Notes: generated by a model not told the origin, from the letters alone. Counted from the first letter of the stretch, positions 1-10,650 are shown. The stretch: DNA of 64,000 nucleotides from Paragonimus skrjabini miyazakii (GCA_014338405.1 JTDE01001072.1:74791-138790); one strand, 5' to 3'. Made by a program: numbers and translations.

Positions 1-1634
1 ATAGAATAAAAATGATTGAAAATGTTTCGCCGGGAGTAAGAGGGGACATAAGGTCGAGGTTTACCGGTCGAAATGTCACAGTGAATTTTAGAGTCGCAGT
101 GCAGGAGTGGTAGATGAACAAATTTCAGGGACTGGTGAGAGCGCAATTGATTGAATTCCTCATCGTTTCGTTGTGCCGCCGCTATAGCTTCTAGATCGAT
201 GGGAAATGTCGATAGGTGGTATATGTGCGCGCGAGATATGGCATCTGCCACTAGGTTGCTGGGATCATCCATGTAGCGGATGTCTGTCGTGAACTGGGAG
301 AGAAAGTCTAGGTGGCGGGTTTCCCTCGGGGAGTATCTGTTTGGCGAAGTGTTGAGAGCGTGCGTTAACGGCTTGTGGTCCGTAAGGATGGTAAACTGAC
401 GTCCTTCCAACACATGTCAAAAATGCTTGACGGCAAGGTAAATGGTTAGCAATTCTCTGCCGAAGGTGCTGTACCTCGTTTGGGCAGGTTGTAGCTTCCG
501 GGAGAAAAAGGATAGGGGTCGGATTTCATTGCCAATGATTTGCTGTAGGACATCGCCGACAGCAGACTGGGATGCGTTGGTCTTTAGAACCAACCGGGCA
601 TGTTCTTCGGTACTCAGATAGCCGAGAAGTGTGGCGTTTGCTAAGGCTTGCTTGATGGATGTGAAAGCGGCGGTGGCTTCTGGAGTGAAGACGAACGTTT
701 TGAGGTTATCCTGCAGCAAGTCAGTCGGTGGTTTGAGCATGCCAGGACAATTGGGGATGAGGCGACAATAGTAATTGACAATCCCCAGAAATCGGAAGTG
801 GCTTTTAATGGATTGAGGCAATGGATAATCCGAAATGGCGTGGGCTTTCTCCAGTAGCGGTTTAATGCCGTCTTTGTCGATGCGATGACCGAGAAAATCA
901 ATGGAAGATGCACCGAAGATGCATTTGGTTGTGTTGATGGTGACGCCGTAATGGTTTGAACGTTCAAAGACAGCTCTCAAGTGAGACAGATGCTCCTGTT
1001 CATTGCTGCCGGCGACCAGTATGTCATCGATGTAGACGAACACAAAGTCCAGTCCACGTAGGACTTGGTCGATGAAGCGTTGAAATGTTTGTCCGGCGTT
1101 CCTGAGGCCAAAGGACATACGAAGGAATTCAACTAGGCCAAATGGAGTTGTGATCGCTGTCTTGGCGATGTCCTCCGGGGTCACAGGAATCTGGTGATAT
1201 GCCTTGACCAAATCTAATTTGGAAAATATATCCTTTCCAGACAGACCAATGGAAAAGTCATTAATATGCGGGATAGGATAGCGGTCCGGCACAGTTGCGT
1301 TGTTTAGCGCTCGGTAGTCGCCGCATGGTCTCCAATCTCCCGCCGTCTTCTTATGGACCATGTGCAAAGGCGATGACCGCAGGCTGCTTGAAGGACGAAT
1401 GATTCCAAGCCGGAGCATTTCCGCAAATTCCTCTTTGGCGATCTTCAGTTTCTCTGGAGGCAGCCGACGTGGACGCGCTAACCTAGGTGGTCCTTTGGTG
1501 ACGATGTGATGGGCAACGTCATGGTTCGGCGTCGTGGTATTGGCTGTTGGTCGGTAGATTCCAGGAAATTCTTCCAGCAGCACCGTATACTGGTTGGCCT
1601 CTGGTAAAGCCGTTCGAAGTCCGATCGAGCGCAT
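1..1634 (-). pseudogene. Gypsy copy G1: pol reverse transcriptase and RNase H
   Basis: Reverse-strand Ty3/Gypsy pol. From residue 1: a linker, the RT domain (WRPCGDYRALN, FSKLDLVKAYHQIP, the YIDD catalytic box at 1023-1034, then FLGHRI), then the RNase H domain. A TGA at 417-419 interrupts RNase H just after AVKHF. The same frame then stays open to the window edge (DHKPL, ETRHLDFLSQF, NLVADA), so the rest of pol lies outside. The first RNase H catalytic Asp is lost: the usual TDAS reads TNAS (Asn codon at 577-579). The RT itself looks intact. Other copies of the family in this window (5.3-10.3 kb) align throughout. A non-functional copy is the best reading; high confidence in family, lower in exact ends. 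Confidence 0.93.
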
Positions 1635-1987
1635 AAAGTTGTGGTGCAGTCTAGGAGTTACCGACGGTTGAGGTCAACGGCCAAACCGTACTTTGTGAGA
1701 AAATCGACGCCGGTAATTGCGTGTTGGACGTCGACAATGATAAATATCCATGGGAAATTTCGTCGCAGTCCGAGGTCGATCGTCAAGAGATGTGGGCCGT
1801 AGGTCGCGATTTTGGAACTGTTAGCCGCCTGTAGTGTATACTCCGCGGGTTTGAGGTCGCGTTTGAATTTACCTGGAGGTATAACGCTGACCTCGGCACC
1901 GGTGCCGATGAGAAAACGGAGTCCAGTGGGGTCGTCATAGACGTGGAAGAGGCAACTGTTGATTTGGCCAGTGGCAGCCGTCGCCAT
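1635..1987 (-). pseudogene. Gypsy copy G1: retropepsin-like protease
   Basis: Aspartic protease segment of the reverse-strand Gypsy copy, between gag and RT. It has the family layout: GLRFLI-x-TGAEVSVIP near residue 25, a middle strand LLTIDLGLRR, and a C-terminal ITGVDFL in place of the usual IIGADFL. The catalytic Asp of the D-T-G triad is Gly here (GGC, plus-strand 1904-1906), so the enzyme should be dead. The frame stops with TAA at 1658-1660; LLDCTT follows and matches the forward copy at 7.49 kb. A one-base frameshift near 1635 then separates it from RT. Its ATG shares one base with the gag stop (TAATG). Confidence 0.88.
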
Positions 1988-2826
1988 TACTGGCTGGCCA
2001 GGTCGTTTCCCTGATTTGCATTTCCCCTAGGAAGGGGACTAGCGTATGCACATGGCTGCATGCATTTGGGGGCACAGTCACCGAAACGTCTATGGTAATA
2101 ACAGATGCTAGAAATTTGGGATGTAGAAATGGGTGGTCGCGATCGAGAGCTGGATCGAGTGCGCGGAAAGTAACGACCCTTCATAGGGCGTCCAGCTAAG
2201 TTATTCACAGTGAGTGTTGGCTGAGACACCTGGCGTTGAAGGTTATCGAGGGCGGCTGATTGTGGATCAGTGCGAGGGGAAGAGTCATGTAAATGGCTGA
2301 TGGCATGTTCAAAGAAATATTCATGGGCCTTATTTACCGTCTCTGCTAACTTCTTTAGTGAAGTGTCGGGGTCTTGTACAGACAAAATAACGGAGGTGTT
2401 GAGTAAGAGGCATTTGGTCCATAGTTGCCTGAGGATGGGATCGCCTATATTGTTATCGCCGACCAGAGGTCTCATGTGGCGGAGTAACTGAGAGGGGGTG
2501 CGATCCCCTAACTCGACACCAGAAAGCAACTGTTGCAACTTGGCCTCGTCTGAAGCTGTGGCACGCTTTAAAACTGCGGCCTTCAGTTTATCATATGGGG
2601 ATTCGTCTGGCATGGGGTCGAGTATATCTATTACTTCGGAGGCGATGTCAGTGGGTAACTGTGTAGCCTCGTAAGAGAACATGGTGGCCTGGGAAGTAAT
2701 CTTGCGAAAACGGAAAAATGCTTCTACCTGAGTGAACCAAACGCTGGGGTTGAAAATTCCAAACGCAGGTAATTTAAAATTAATAGCGTTTTCGGAAAAT
2801 AAACTAGCGTGGAAATCAGAAAACAT
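1987..2826 (-). CDS. Gypsy copy G1: Gag polyprotein, 279 aa
   Basis: Complete open gag frame on the reverse strand. N-terminal INFKLPAFGIFNPSVWFTQVEA is followed by a capsid-like helical region (ELGDRTPSQLLRHMRPL), then a basic Ser/Arg stretch (RTRSSSRSRPP). Near the C-terminus is a zinc knuckle with Cys-His-Cys-Cys spacing (CYYHRRFGDCAPKCMQPC) instead of the common CCHC. That variant is characteristic of the CsRn1 clade of flatworm and arthropod Gypsy elements. The product would package element RNA. The frame ends TAA, overlapping the ATG of the protease frame by one base. No stop or frameshift inside, unlike the downstream pol. Partial, more decayed homologues sit at 6.5-7.1 kb and 12.3-12.5 kb. 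Confidence 0.9.
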   Translation of the reverse strand: MFSDFHASLFSENAINFKLPAFGIFNPSVWFTQVEAFFRFRKITSQATMFSYEATQLPTDIASEVIDILDPMPDESPYDKLKAAVLKRATASDEAKLQQLLSGVELGDRTPSQLLRHMRPLVGDNNIGDPILRQLWTKCLLLNTSVILSVQDPDTSLKKLAETVNKAHEYFFEHAISHLHDSSPRTDPQSAALDNLQRQVSQPTLTVNNLAGRPMKGRYFPRTRSSSRSRPPISTSQISSICYYHRRFGDCAPKCMQPCAYASPLPRGNANQGNDLASQ

Positions 2827-3109
2827 TGGAAAACACTGGGAGTTCTGAGCTTAGTGGTAGCGGAATTTATAAGAGGTATATATGTACGGTAGGCAAAATG
2901 AAAAAAATTACGGGCTCACCAGTCCATGTAGTCGATCTAAACGCTATGTACAATTCAAAGGTGAACACGAAATCAAAAAGTGATAAAAAGTGGAAACAAT
3001 TGACTCACAGTAGTTCGTGAAGGTGCGTCGTTCAGAGTTCCACAACACAAAATGAAGTATCCAATCGATGCGATCTATCGTATAGTTCCCAGGTAACTTT
3101 AGAGATCAC
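2827..3109 (-). other. G1 upstream leader; LTR not recognised
   Basis: Sequence between the gag start and the neighbouring LINE 3' end. On the reverse strand this should hold the 5' LTR end, primer-binding site and leader of copy G1. I could not align it to the LTR sequences at 10.4-10.6 or 12.7-12.9 kb, and see no convincing tRNA-complementary TGG site. The LTR may have been lost or replaced when the LINE arrived. Confidence 0.35.
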
Positions 3110-4092
3110 AACGATTCAGCGATTCAGGGATTATTACACGGGTTCGAGGCAGAGGATCAAAGGTCCCGGATCCAGTCAGTTTTTCTTGTTCAGTATCAAG
3201 CGGGCGTCTGTTGATCTGAAAGGCATCCAGTGAAAACAGGATGTAGCACCGCTCTTGGGAATTGCAGTAAATATTTAAAAAAACTCAGATTACTTGCATA
3301 AAAGGAATTTTGCAAAATGAATGTCAAGTAATGCTTTAAAGCGATCGCTAGAAGCGCTCCTGACGACCTCAGCAGGGAGACTATTCCAGAAGTTAACAAC
3401 CCTGTAGGAAAAAACTGCTGTCCAAAAAAGGTCCGAGGACGAAGCTTGAAAAGCTTCATGTTATGTCCCCGCCGACCGTCATCATTTGCAACAGTGAAGA
3501 ACTGATCAACGAGGCTTACTCTAAAGAGAAAGTGTGTGAAAATTAAATCACCACGGAGTCGTCGAAATTCAAGTGCGTAAAGATCAAGAATTTTAAGTCG
3601 AGACTCGTACGCGACACTACTGAGACCTGTGACTGGTTTGGTAGCCACGCGCTGGACACGCTCAATGGTTAAGATGTCTTTATTCAGGCCGGTATACACG
3701 ACCTGATTAGCATACTCGAGGAGCGGCCTTATATAAACCCCGTAAAGCGTTTGGAACGCTTTCTTGTCTATGCGGAGTAAAGTGCGCTTAATCATCCTAA
3801 GAGTAGCAAACACTTTTTTCGCTGCCATCTCGCGGTGATGCGCAAAATATAAGCTAGACGACAGCCAGATGCCCAGATCTTTCTTCAGATCGATTTTCAT
3901 GATATCTACTGTGCTGAGTGCACTCTGACTCACGAAGGCGTTGCCAGAATCGCCACCGAGTGGCATGTGTGCGCACTTACTGTCATTTAGTGGGAGACTG
4001 CAATGGACGACCGATGAGTTTGCGAATTTGCTGAAATAACTGCGGGCTACGTTAGCCGTTAACTCTCCCAAAACTCTGTACACACGCGACAC
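3110..4092 (-). pseudogene. CR1-like LINE L1, 5'-truncated, RT C-terminal region and 3' UTR
   Basis: Reverse-strand open frame of about 298 codons (3196-4092) covering only the region after the RT catalytic box. It has MPLGGDSGN, then KKDLGIWLSSSL, AAKKVFATLRMIKRTL, YIRPLLEYANQVVYTG, ERVQRVATK and LEFRRLRGDLIFTH, an order typical of CR1/Jockey-type LINE C-termini. The catalytic RT half and the endonuclease are missing, as expected from incomplete reverse transcription. The 3' UTR (about 3110-3195) aligns with that of LINE L2 at about 12.17-12.26 kb, which sets the approximate 3' end. Same subfamily as L2 but with fewer lesions, so probably younger. Confidence 0.85.
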
Positions 4093-5263
4093 TAAACGCA
4101 GAGAAAGAACACAGGGCTCGCGACCTTGGAAGTCAGTTTTATTGGTAATTGAATCAACTCACATGATTTAAACGAGTGTACTTGTGAATTTGAAGAGGGT
4201 GAAAAATGCGAAAAACACTGAGAATTATGGAATAAGAAATGCTTCACAAAACGCTGGTAGCGACTATAGTATATGATATTTTTGATAGTCGTATTCACTT
4301 GTTCTTTTTTGATGATCTTGACTTTTTGCCTACTTTTGTTTTGGTCAGGCTATTCCATTTATAATATCCGTCCCGGGGCTACAATGACAACTTGCTCCCT
4401 GCCCCGCTAGCTTGACAGGCTTTTCTTTGTACTCTATTCTCCAGAGTCGATGTTAATACACAAGGGTCTACGCGCTGTCCTTGCTTTTCATTGTCGATTG
4501 GTTTTCGATGGTGACCACAGACTTGGTATTAATCTGTTGGACCAGTTCCAACACGCTACAGGAGTTTCAAGGAACTTAGCGCTCCGTTTTGATATACGTA
4601 TTTGTGTTCATACAATTCTGCTAGGTAAACCTGTGTAAAAGAAGATATATCATACAAATTTGGCGGCACTTTTGTATGGTGGGTTAACTGCAACCAACCT
4701 CAAACGTGCATCCACGATACACCGTTCTGGTTCATGTTTTCTTCTGGCTTCATTCTCCAGGCTTTTCTTCGCGTCTTCCAACTCCGGATTGCTCTCTTAT
4801 TAAATTACCCTCGTAAATCTAAAGGTTTTTACCTGTTCCCTATAGGTTCCTGAGTATCGACGTTTTGATCTCTCACCGTCCCTGTCTTTGGCTCCTTGAG
4901 ACCACCTCATAAGGAACGGGCGGCTTCCATAGCGTGATAAGCATCTTCAGATTAGCGGCCGCGAGGGACTTCGCGTTAATGAAGAATAATCTCACTGTGT
5001 CAGAAATAGATGAGGCTGTTACCATATTATTCACTATAACGATTGAATGACATGTTGTCCACAGAACTCACATGAATCTTGCGGATGGCGTATTATCTCA
5101 ACAGATGGGATTGTCTACATGTACTCCACTACCTGATCATCTTCGTCATCTTAAATTTAAACTAAACAACAAGATAAAGAACTACCATGTTTCTCTAATG
5201 GAATAATTCCATTCTCCAATGGCAATTGCCATCAGCACTGTTGGTGTTCCCTCCATTACTAGG
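4093..5263. other. Unassigned sequence between retroelements
   Basis: No domain recognised on either strand. A 62-codon forward frame (4450-4638) has no family resemblance. Position between a truncated LINE and a truncated Gypsy copy suggests decayed element sequence, but I see no alignment that proves it. Confidence 0.4.
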
Positions 5264-5291
5264 CGCATCAGTGGAGATCTCCACTGATGCG
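5264..5291. repeat. Perfect 28-bp palindrome at a Gypsy breakpoint
   Basis: Arms of 14 bases (CGCATCAGTGGAGA and its exact complement) meet with no spacer. The right arm is the start of the Gypsy RNase H coding sequence (ISTDAS); the left arm is its inverted copy, and unrelated sequence lies beyond it. This looks like a fold-back or template switch at the truncation point of Gypsy copy A. Confidence 0.85.
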
Positions 5292-5789
5292 TCTAATCGC
5301 GTTGTTGGTGCAATGCTTCAGAAATGCGTCGGCAACGATTTACGACCAATATAATTTTATTCCCAGAAGCCATCACCCGCGCAAGCTAATTATAGCACCT
5401 TTGACCGTGAGCTCCTTGCTATCTATTTGTCCATTAGATATTTTCGTCATCTGTTGGAAGAAAGAAATTTCACCGTGTTAACAAGCCATAAGCCTTCAAT
5501 CTACGCTTTTGACGCCAGTCAAGACAAATATTTTCCGCGCGAAATTCGGCACCTTGATTTTGTAGCACAGTTAACAGTGGATATTCGACACATCGACGGA
5601 AACTCCAATGTGGTTGCTGATGCGTTCTCCAGACTACACGCTAACGCTGTTTCTAACATGTATGACATAAGTCCCGAGAAAATCGCTGAAACTCAACAGT
5701 CAGACCCGAATTTTCCATTAATTTGCATCTCACCTTTCAAATGTTCCCGAGGCAATCGCCAAAACGTTTCTCGAACATTGGATTTCTAA
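5277..5789 (+). pseudogene. Gypsy copy A: RNase H fragment
   Basis: Forward-strand RNase H domain of the same Gypsy family. It begins abruptly at ISTDASNRVVGAMLQ, with the catalytic Asp that G1 has lost, then SPAQANYSTFDRELLAIYLS, FTVLTSHKPS, REIRHLDFVAQLT and NVVADAFSRLHANA. A TAA interrupts after LRPI and a Ser replaces the usual Asp of TDHKP. RT and everything upstream are missing. After about 5740 the zinc-binding start of the integrase is deleted and the frame shifts into the integrase core. Clear family membership, dead copy. Confidence 0.88.
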
Positions 5790-6494
5790 TTTTGGCGTCC
5801 CATTGTTCGTCACTACAGACCGAGGTTCGCAATTCCAGTCAGCCCTCTTCCGCGACTTGACCCATCTGTTGGGTTGTGACCACATCAGGACAACTGCGTA
5901 CCATCCTGCTGCTAATGGAATCGTTGAATGTTTTCACTGACAGTTGAAAGCATCACTCATGGCACAGTCGATACAGAGTTGGACAGAGCGCTTACCACTC
6001 ACCTTAGTGAGCATCAGATCCGTACTGAAGGAAGATATACAATGTTCCACCGCTGAATTAGTCTACAAACCAACACTACGTCTCCCGAGTGATCTTTTCA
6101 ATCAAAACACACAAACTGCAACAGATCTGACAAACTACGCACACCGTCTCAAATCGTATATGGAAGCACTTCGTGCCAATCCTACCCGACAACATTCCTG
6201 GCCTCAACAACTCAACAAGGACTTGATGACTTGCACTTACGTTTTCGTTCGTTATGGCGCAGTTCGGCGTTCACTTCGACCTCCTTACGATGGTCCCTTT
6301 GAAGTGATCTCGCGAACAGATAAGGTCTTCACCATCGAACGTTCTGGAAAGCACGTTACCGTGAGCATTGATCGTCTCAAACCCGCCTACGTTGACACGC
6401 ACCAGGAATCTCCCTCCCAATCACTTACTCATGTTGCCGAACCACAGAACCTTGAAGAATCCAACCCTCTCACAAAGTTAAGTCAACACCAGTG
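5738..6494 (+). pseudogene. Gypsy copy A: integrase core and C-terminal domain
   Basis: Continuation of copy A in another frame. It enters at EAIAKTFLEHW, has the second catalytic Asp (VTTDRGSQFQSALF) and the Glu (AANGIVECFH). A TGA at 5938-5940 comes right after that. An open stretch of about 183 codons follows, with the family's C-terminal module (RLPLTLVSIRSVLKED, PPYDGPFEVISRTDKVFTIE, VSIDRLKPAYV). The HHCC zinc motif and the first catalytic Asp are deleted. The frame ends at a TGA immediately beside the truncated gag of copy B, so copies A and B are fused head to tail without an LTR between them. Confidence 0.88.
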
Positions 6495-7212
6495 ATGTAT
6501 TCACATATGGTTCAATCTATCCCAACTGAGATTGCTGAGGAAGTTTGTGATCTTATTAATGAAATACCTTCTGAATGCCCATACGACACCTTAAAAGAAG
6601 CCTTGATTAATAGAATTGGACTGTCGGAGCAGAAGAAACTAGACCAGCTAGTTTCCAATATTAAACTGGGTGATCGTAAACCGTCGCAACTACTCCGACA
6701 CACGAAACAGATGCTTGGACCCTGAAAAATGGATGATTCTATTTTTCGACGACTCTGGATGAAACACCAGTCTCCGTCTACCTGCGAAATACTGGCATAG
6801 TTTAATTTCACCGTCCCCATTATGGAATTAGCTGACGCTGCGGATAAGATGTTGGAAGCTAACCCATCTTCCCAACTGGCTGTTGTCACCTTTCGCACCT
6901 CACCTCAGCAACCAAATGACGCACTTACCGCACAAATAACTGCAATCACAATTCAAGAGGCAACAGATGATGAACCATATTTCTCGTCGGAGTCGGTCAT
7001 TATCTAGTGTGTGTTCATTCAACCACCCTCGTTCACATACACGAAACAGGAATACATCATTTTGTCGAAACCACCCGAACTTTGGTTAGCGTGCAAGGAA
7101 GTGTAACTAGCCATGCTCTTTCAAGTCTAACGCTTCGGAAAACGCACTGGCCAGTTAGTAACGGCGACGACTGTCGCTGGCTTAATTCCAACATGTCGCT
7201 TATTTTTCATAA
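6495..7212 (+). pseudogene. Gypsy copy B: decayed gag
   Basis: Starts inside gag, at the position matching about residue 48 of G1 Gag (VQSIPTEIAEEVCDLINEIP), then SECPYDTLKEALINR and LGDRKPSQLLRHTKQ. A TGA follows at 6723-6725. Further pieces appear in other frames (ELADAADKMLEANPSS), and near 7.05 kb a broken CHCC knuckle (FCRNHPNFG, RKC, PC) with in-frame stops. Gag N-terminus, leader and 5' LTR are absent because the copy is joined to copy A at about 6490. Non-functional. Confidence 0.85.
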
Positions 7213-7645
7213 CAGATAAGCCTACTGGTATCAGATTTCTCATCGATACCGGAGCCAAAGTGTGTGTAATTCCATGGCGAACGAAAAACGTTCCTCATTT
7301 AATTCGTCCGCCCTGCAAGCTGTTAATAGAAGTCAAATAGCAATATACGACACGCGCTCACTTACGCTGGATCTGGGATTGCGGCGCCAAGTTCGTTGGA
7401 TTTTCGTCACTGCAGGCGTTCAAAATGTCATTATCGGTGCTGATTTCCTGTCTATTTTTGGACTTAGCGTTGATGTGCAACAAAAGAATCTTCTGGACTG
7501 CACAACGTTGCTAACGGTGCATCGCACACAGGCCAAGATTAATTCCATAGGTCTGCGTCCCCCCATACCCGAGACTGCACCACGATTTTCTGCGTTGCTC
7601 CAAAGTTTTTCAAAACTTACAACTCCTTCGTATGACCCCTAGAAG
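7213..7645 (+). pseudogene. Gypsy copy B: protease, frameshifted
   Basis: Protease segment with the catalytic triad preserved (TGIRFLIDTGAKVCVIP, about 7219-7272). A frameshift near 7270 moves the rest into a second frame that is open from 7262 to 7642: IYDTRSLTLDLGLRR, NVIIGADFL, LSVDVQQKNLLDCTTLL, then the linker GLRPPIPETAP. A TAG at 7640-7642 and a further frame change separate it from RT. Comparison with copy G1 is useful: here the protease Asp is intact and the frame is broken; in G1 the Asp is replaced. Confidence 0.86.
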
Positions 7646-9000
7646 TCAAACACGAAATAGGTCATCACATCAACACTACAGGCTGTCCTACTACCGCTCG
7701 ACCGCGTCGACTTCCGCTCGCAAATCTGAAGGCTGCTCAAGCTGAATTTGATCACATGTTACAGCTAAGTATTATCCGGTCGTCCAACAGTTGTTGGTCA
7801 GCCCCATTGCACATGGTTCCTAAAACGTCCGGCGACTGGCGTCCGTGCGGAGATTTCCGTGCACTCAACAACATTACAACCCCTGATCGTTACCCAATTC
7901 CCCATATTCATGACTTTTCTCTTACTCTCGATAACAAAACCGTCTTTTCCAAAATTGACTTAGTGCGCGCCTATCTTCATATTCCCGTAGCCCCTGGGGA
8001 TATTCCAAAAACGGCAATCACAATCCCATTTGGTCTTTTTGAGTTTCTCAGAATGCCATTTGGTTTACGTAACGCTGCCCAAACTTTTCAACGTTTTATG
8101 GACCAAGTTACCCGTGGCTTTGATTTTGTTTCTGTTTATCCTGATGATGTGTTGACTACTAGTCGAGATCATTGTGAACATGAACAACACCTCCGCTCAT
8201 TATTCGAACGTTTCGTTCAATTTGGAATCACTATTAATCCCTCTAAGTGTGCCCTCGGTGTTGATTCACTGGAATTTCTAGGACATATAATCGATTTCAA
8301 GGGCATCTGACCGCTTGACACAACAGTCAAAGCGTTACAAGATTTTCCCCTTCCCGAATCAATTAAAGAACTCCAACGTTTCATTGGTATGATCAACTAC
8401 TATTGTTGTTTCATACCACAATGTTCACATATTCTACAACCGTTGACCGACTTCCTACGTGGATCAAAGAAAGGCATTGTTTTCAACGCCCAAGCGCTAC
8501 ATGCGTTTAACACTGGCAAAAAAGCACCTATCGAAACCATTGCCTTGTTTCATTTTAATACCGACCCTGACATTCGATTGTTTCTCTCAACCGATGCTTC
8601 AGCAAACGCAGTGGGAGGAGTTCTCCAACAGCTTGTCAACGAGGAATCACAATCGCTCTCGTTTTTCTCTCAAAAGCTATCCCCTGCACAAGCTAATTAT
8701 AGTACGTTTGGCAGACAACTACTCGCGATAGACCTATCGATTCGGCATTTCCAGCACTCGTTAGAAGGTCGAGTTTTCACTGTTCTGGCAGACCACAAAC
8801 CACTTGTCTACACACTCAACTCCCGACTGGACACACATTTCCCCCGTGAAATCCGTCATCTTGATTTCATCGCACAATTCACAGCGGATGTTCGTCACAT
8901 TCCAGGATCTGCCAACGTCATCGCCGACGCCCTTTCCAGACTACATATTGATGCGGTTTCAACTTCATCAGAGATAAGCCTGGAGAAACTGTCAGGAGCA
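7646..9000 (+). pseudogene. Gypsy copy B: reverse transcriptase and RNase H
   Basis: RT in one long frame (7756-8310): GDWRPCGDFRALNNITTPDRYP, FSKIDLVRAY, FGLRNAAQTFQRFMD, then the catalytic box at 8137-8148, which reads YPDD rather than YIDD. Both Asp are kept but Pro in the second position is unusual and may disable the turn. A TGA at 8308-8310 follows FKGI. RNase H lies in the frame from 8389, with TDASANAVGGVLQQ, ANYSTFGRQLLAIDL, LADHKPLVYTL and REIRHLDFIAQFTADVRHIP, including the Asp lost in G1. This is the most complete pol in the window but is not translatable in one piece. Confidence 0.92.
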
Positions 9001-10320
9001 CAGCTGAACGACGAGGAACTATCTCATCCTGAGACATTCTCATCTCTCCAGCTGTCCAAGGTTCCCCTCCCTCAAACTCATTCCTCTCTCCTGTGCAACA
9101 TATCTACTCCCAATCCGCGACCGTTTGTTCCAGTAATTTGTCGTAGACCCCTGTTCGACTTCCTACACTCGCTTTCACACTCCGGAGTACGCGCCACTCT
9201 CAAACTCATTTCTCAACGTTACGTATGGCCTAGTATGAACCAGGATGTACACATTTGGGCAAAATCTTGTTTGCATTGCCAACGTAACAAGATCCATCAT
9301 CATGTTGTCTCCGCACCTCGCCCATTCCCCACAACGAATTCTCGTTTCTCTCACATCCATTTGTATATTGTTGGTCTTCTACCTCCTTCCGACGGGAAGA
9401 CTTTTCTGCTCACTTGTGTTGATCGTTTCACTCGCTAGCCGATGGCTATTTTCATATCAGACACCACTAATGTTACAGTTGTCAGGACGTTTCTGCTCCA
9501 CTGGGTTGCTAACTTCGGTGTACCTTCAGTAGTTACTACCGATAGAGGCGTGCAGTTCCAATGCCAGCTCTTCCGTGATATGAGGTGTATGCTTGGCTGA
9601 GAACACATCAAAACGACCGCATATCCCCTCTCTTCGAATGGTCTAGTGGAACGTTTCCACCGACAAATGAAAGCATCATTAATCGCCCAATCTTCAAAGC
9701 ACAAATGGACGGAGTGCCTCCCACTTACCCTGTAAAGTATCAGATCAACCATTAAGGAAGATCTCGGAGTCATTTCGGCAGAACTAGTCCATGGATCAAG
9801 TCTGTGATTGCCCGGTGAATTGTTCCAAGATTCACCTCACATAGCTGATCCAATGAGTTACGTGCAAGACCTTCGGAGACATATGGAGAACATTCGCTCA
9901 ATCCCTACGCGGAGGCATACATGGCCCAGTCGTATTCCCCGTGATTTACGCACATGCACACACGTGTTTATCCGCTGTGATTTAGTAAAGCGTTCACTGC
10001 GACCTCCATACTCTGGACCATTCAAAGTAGTATCACGAGATGACAAGTTCTTCACCATCGATCGAACAGGGAAACGTGATACAGTCAGCATCGAACGTCT
10101 GAAAGTGGCTTATGTGGAAAGTGACTTTCTGCAATCACCAAACAAATTGACGCGTCAGTTTACAACAAATCCTCCTCTCCCTGCTACTCAGGCAGTTCCC
10201 ACAATCCCAGTGAGCACATCTCCTAACATCCAGTTACCACTTACGGACACCAACACATCCACGCCACATTTAACCACTCGCACAGGTAGACATATTAATT
10301 TGCCTACTCGTTTTCGTTAA
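9001..10320 (+). pseudogene. Gypsy copy B: integrase
   Basis: Integrase with an N-terminal HHCC zinc module (HSLSH then CLHCQ), the first Asp in LLTCVDRFTR, the second in VVTTDRGVQFQ and the Glu in SSNGLVERFHRQ, so the catalytic residues survive. Stops interrupt: TAG at 9436-9438 where Trp normally follows FTR, TGA near 9598, TAA near 9733 and TGA at 9805-9807. The C-terminal frame (9808-10320) holds the family end module (PPYSGPFKVVSRDDKFFTIDRTG, VSIERLKVAYVE) and a Thr/Pro-rich tail ending GRHINLPTRFR. The LTR follows about 70 bp downstream. Confidence 0.9.
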
Positions 10321-10379
10321 ATTGCTTCAGTATTGTTAATTTTGCCTTCTGTCCGAGCATCAACGCTTGTTTTAGATGC

Positions 10380-10650
10380 CCTGGGAGGGGAATATTGTAG
10401 AGTTCTCATTATTTTGTACTTCATTTTGCTAACATTGCGTAACTGCTGCATCAGACCACATTGCACATTTTTGTTTGACTTGAGTAAAAACAACAACACA
10501 ACACGTTTTCGAATGAAACTCTGCTACACGCGTTTGCTGGTTCTTCCTACGACGCCGGTGTTTGCTACCCAGTTTAAAACATCCTATTTGTTGGATTAAC
10601 TTTAAGCTCGGTTACTTCGCATCCTCAGTTACGCTTGGAATAATCTGAAT
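10380..10650 (+). repeat. Gypsy copy B: polypurine tract and 3' LTR remnant
   Basis: A purine run (CTGGGAGGGGAA, 10381-10392) is the expected priming tract for plus-strand synthesis. The sequence after it aligns over about 200 bp with the reverse complement of 12.7-12.94 kb; shared blocks include TACTTCATT, CTGCATCAGACC and AAACTCTGCTACAC. Since both lie beside Gypsy coding ends in the right orientation, this is the LTR. Exact termini were not determined and no matching 5' LTR is present. Confidence 0.7.

Noticed and set aside
5427..5481. Separate forward frame 5287-5481 as a small gene
   Set aside because: It is a shifted reading of the Gypsy RNase H fragment.
9435..9773. 112-codon reverse frame
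   Set aside because: Antisense shadow of the Gypsy integrase.
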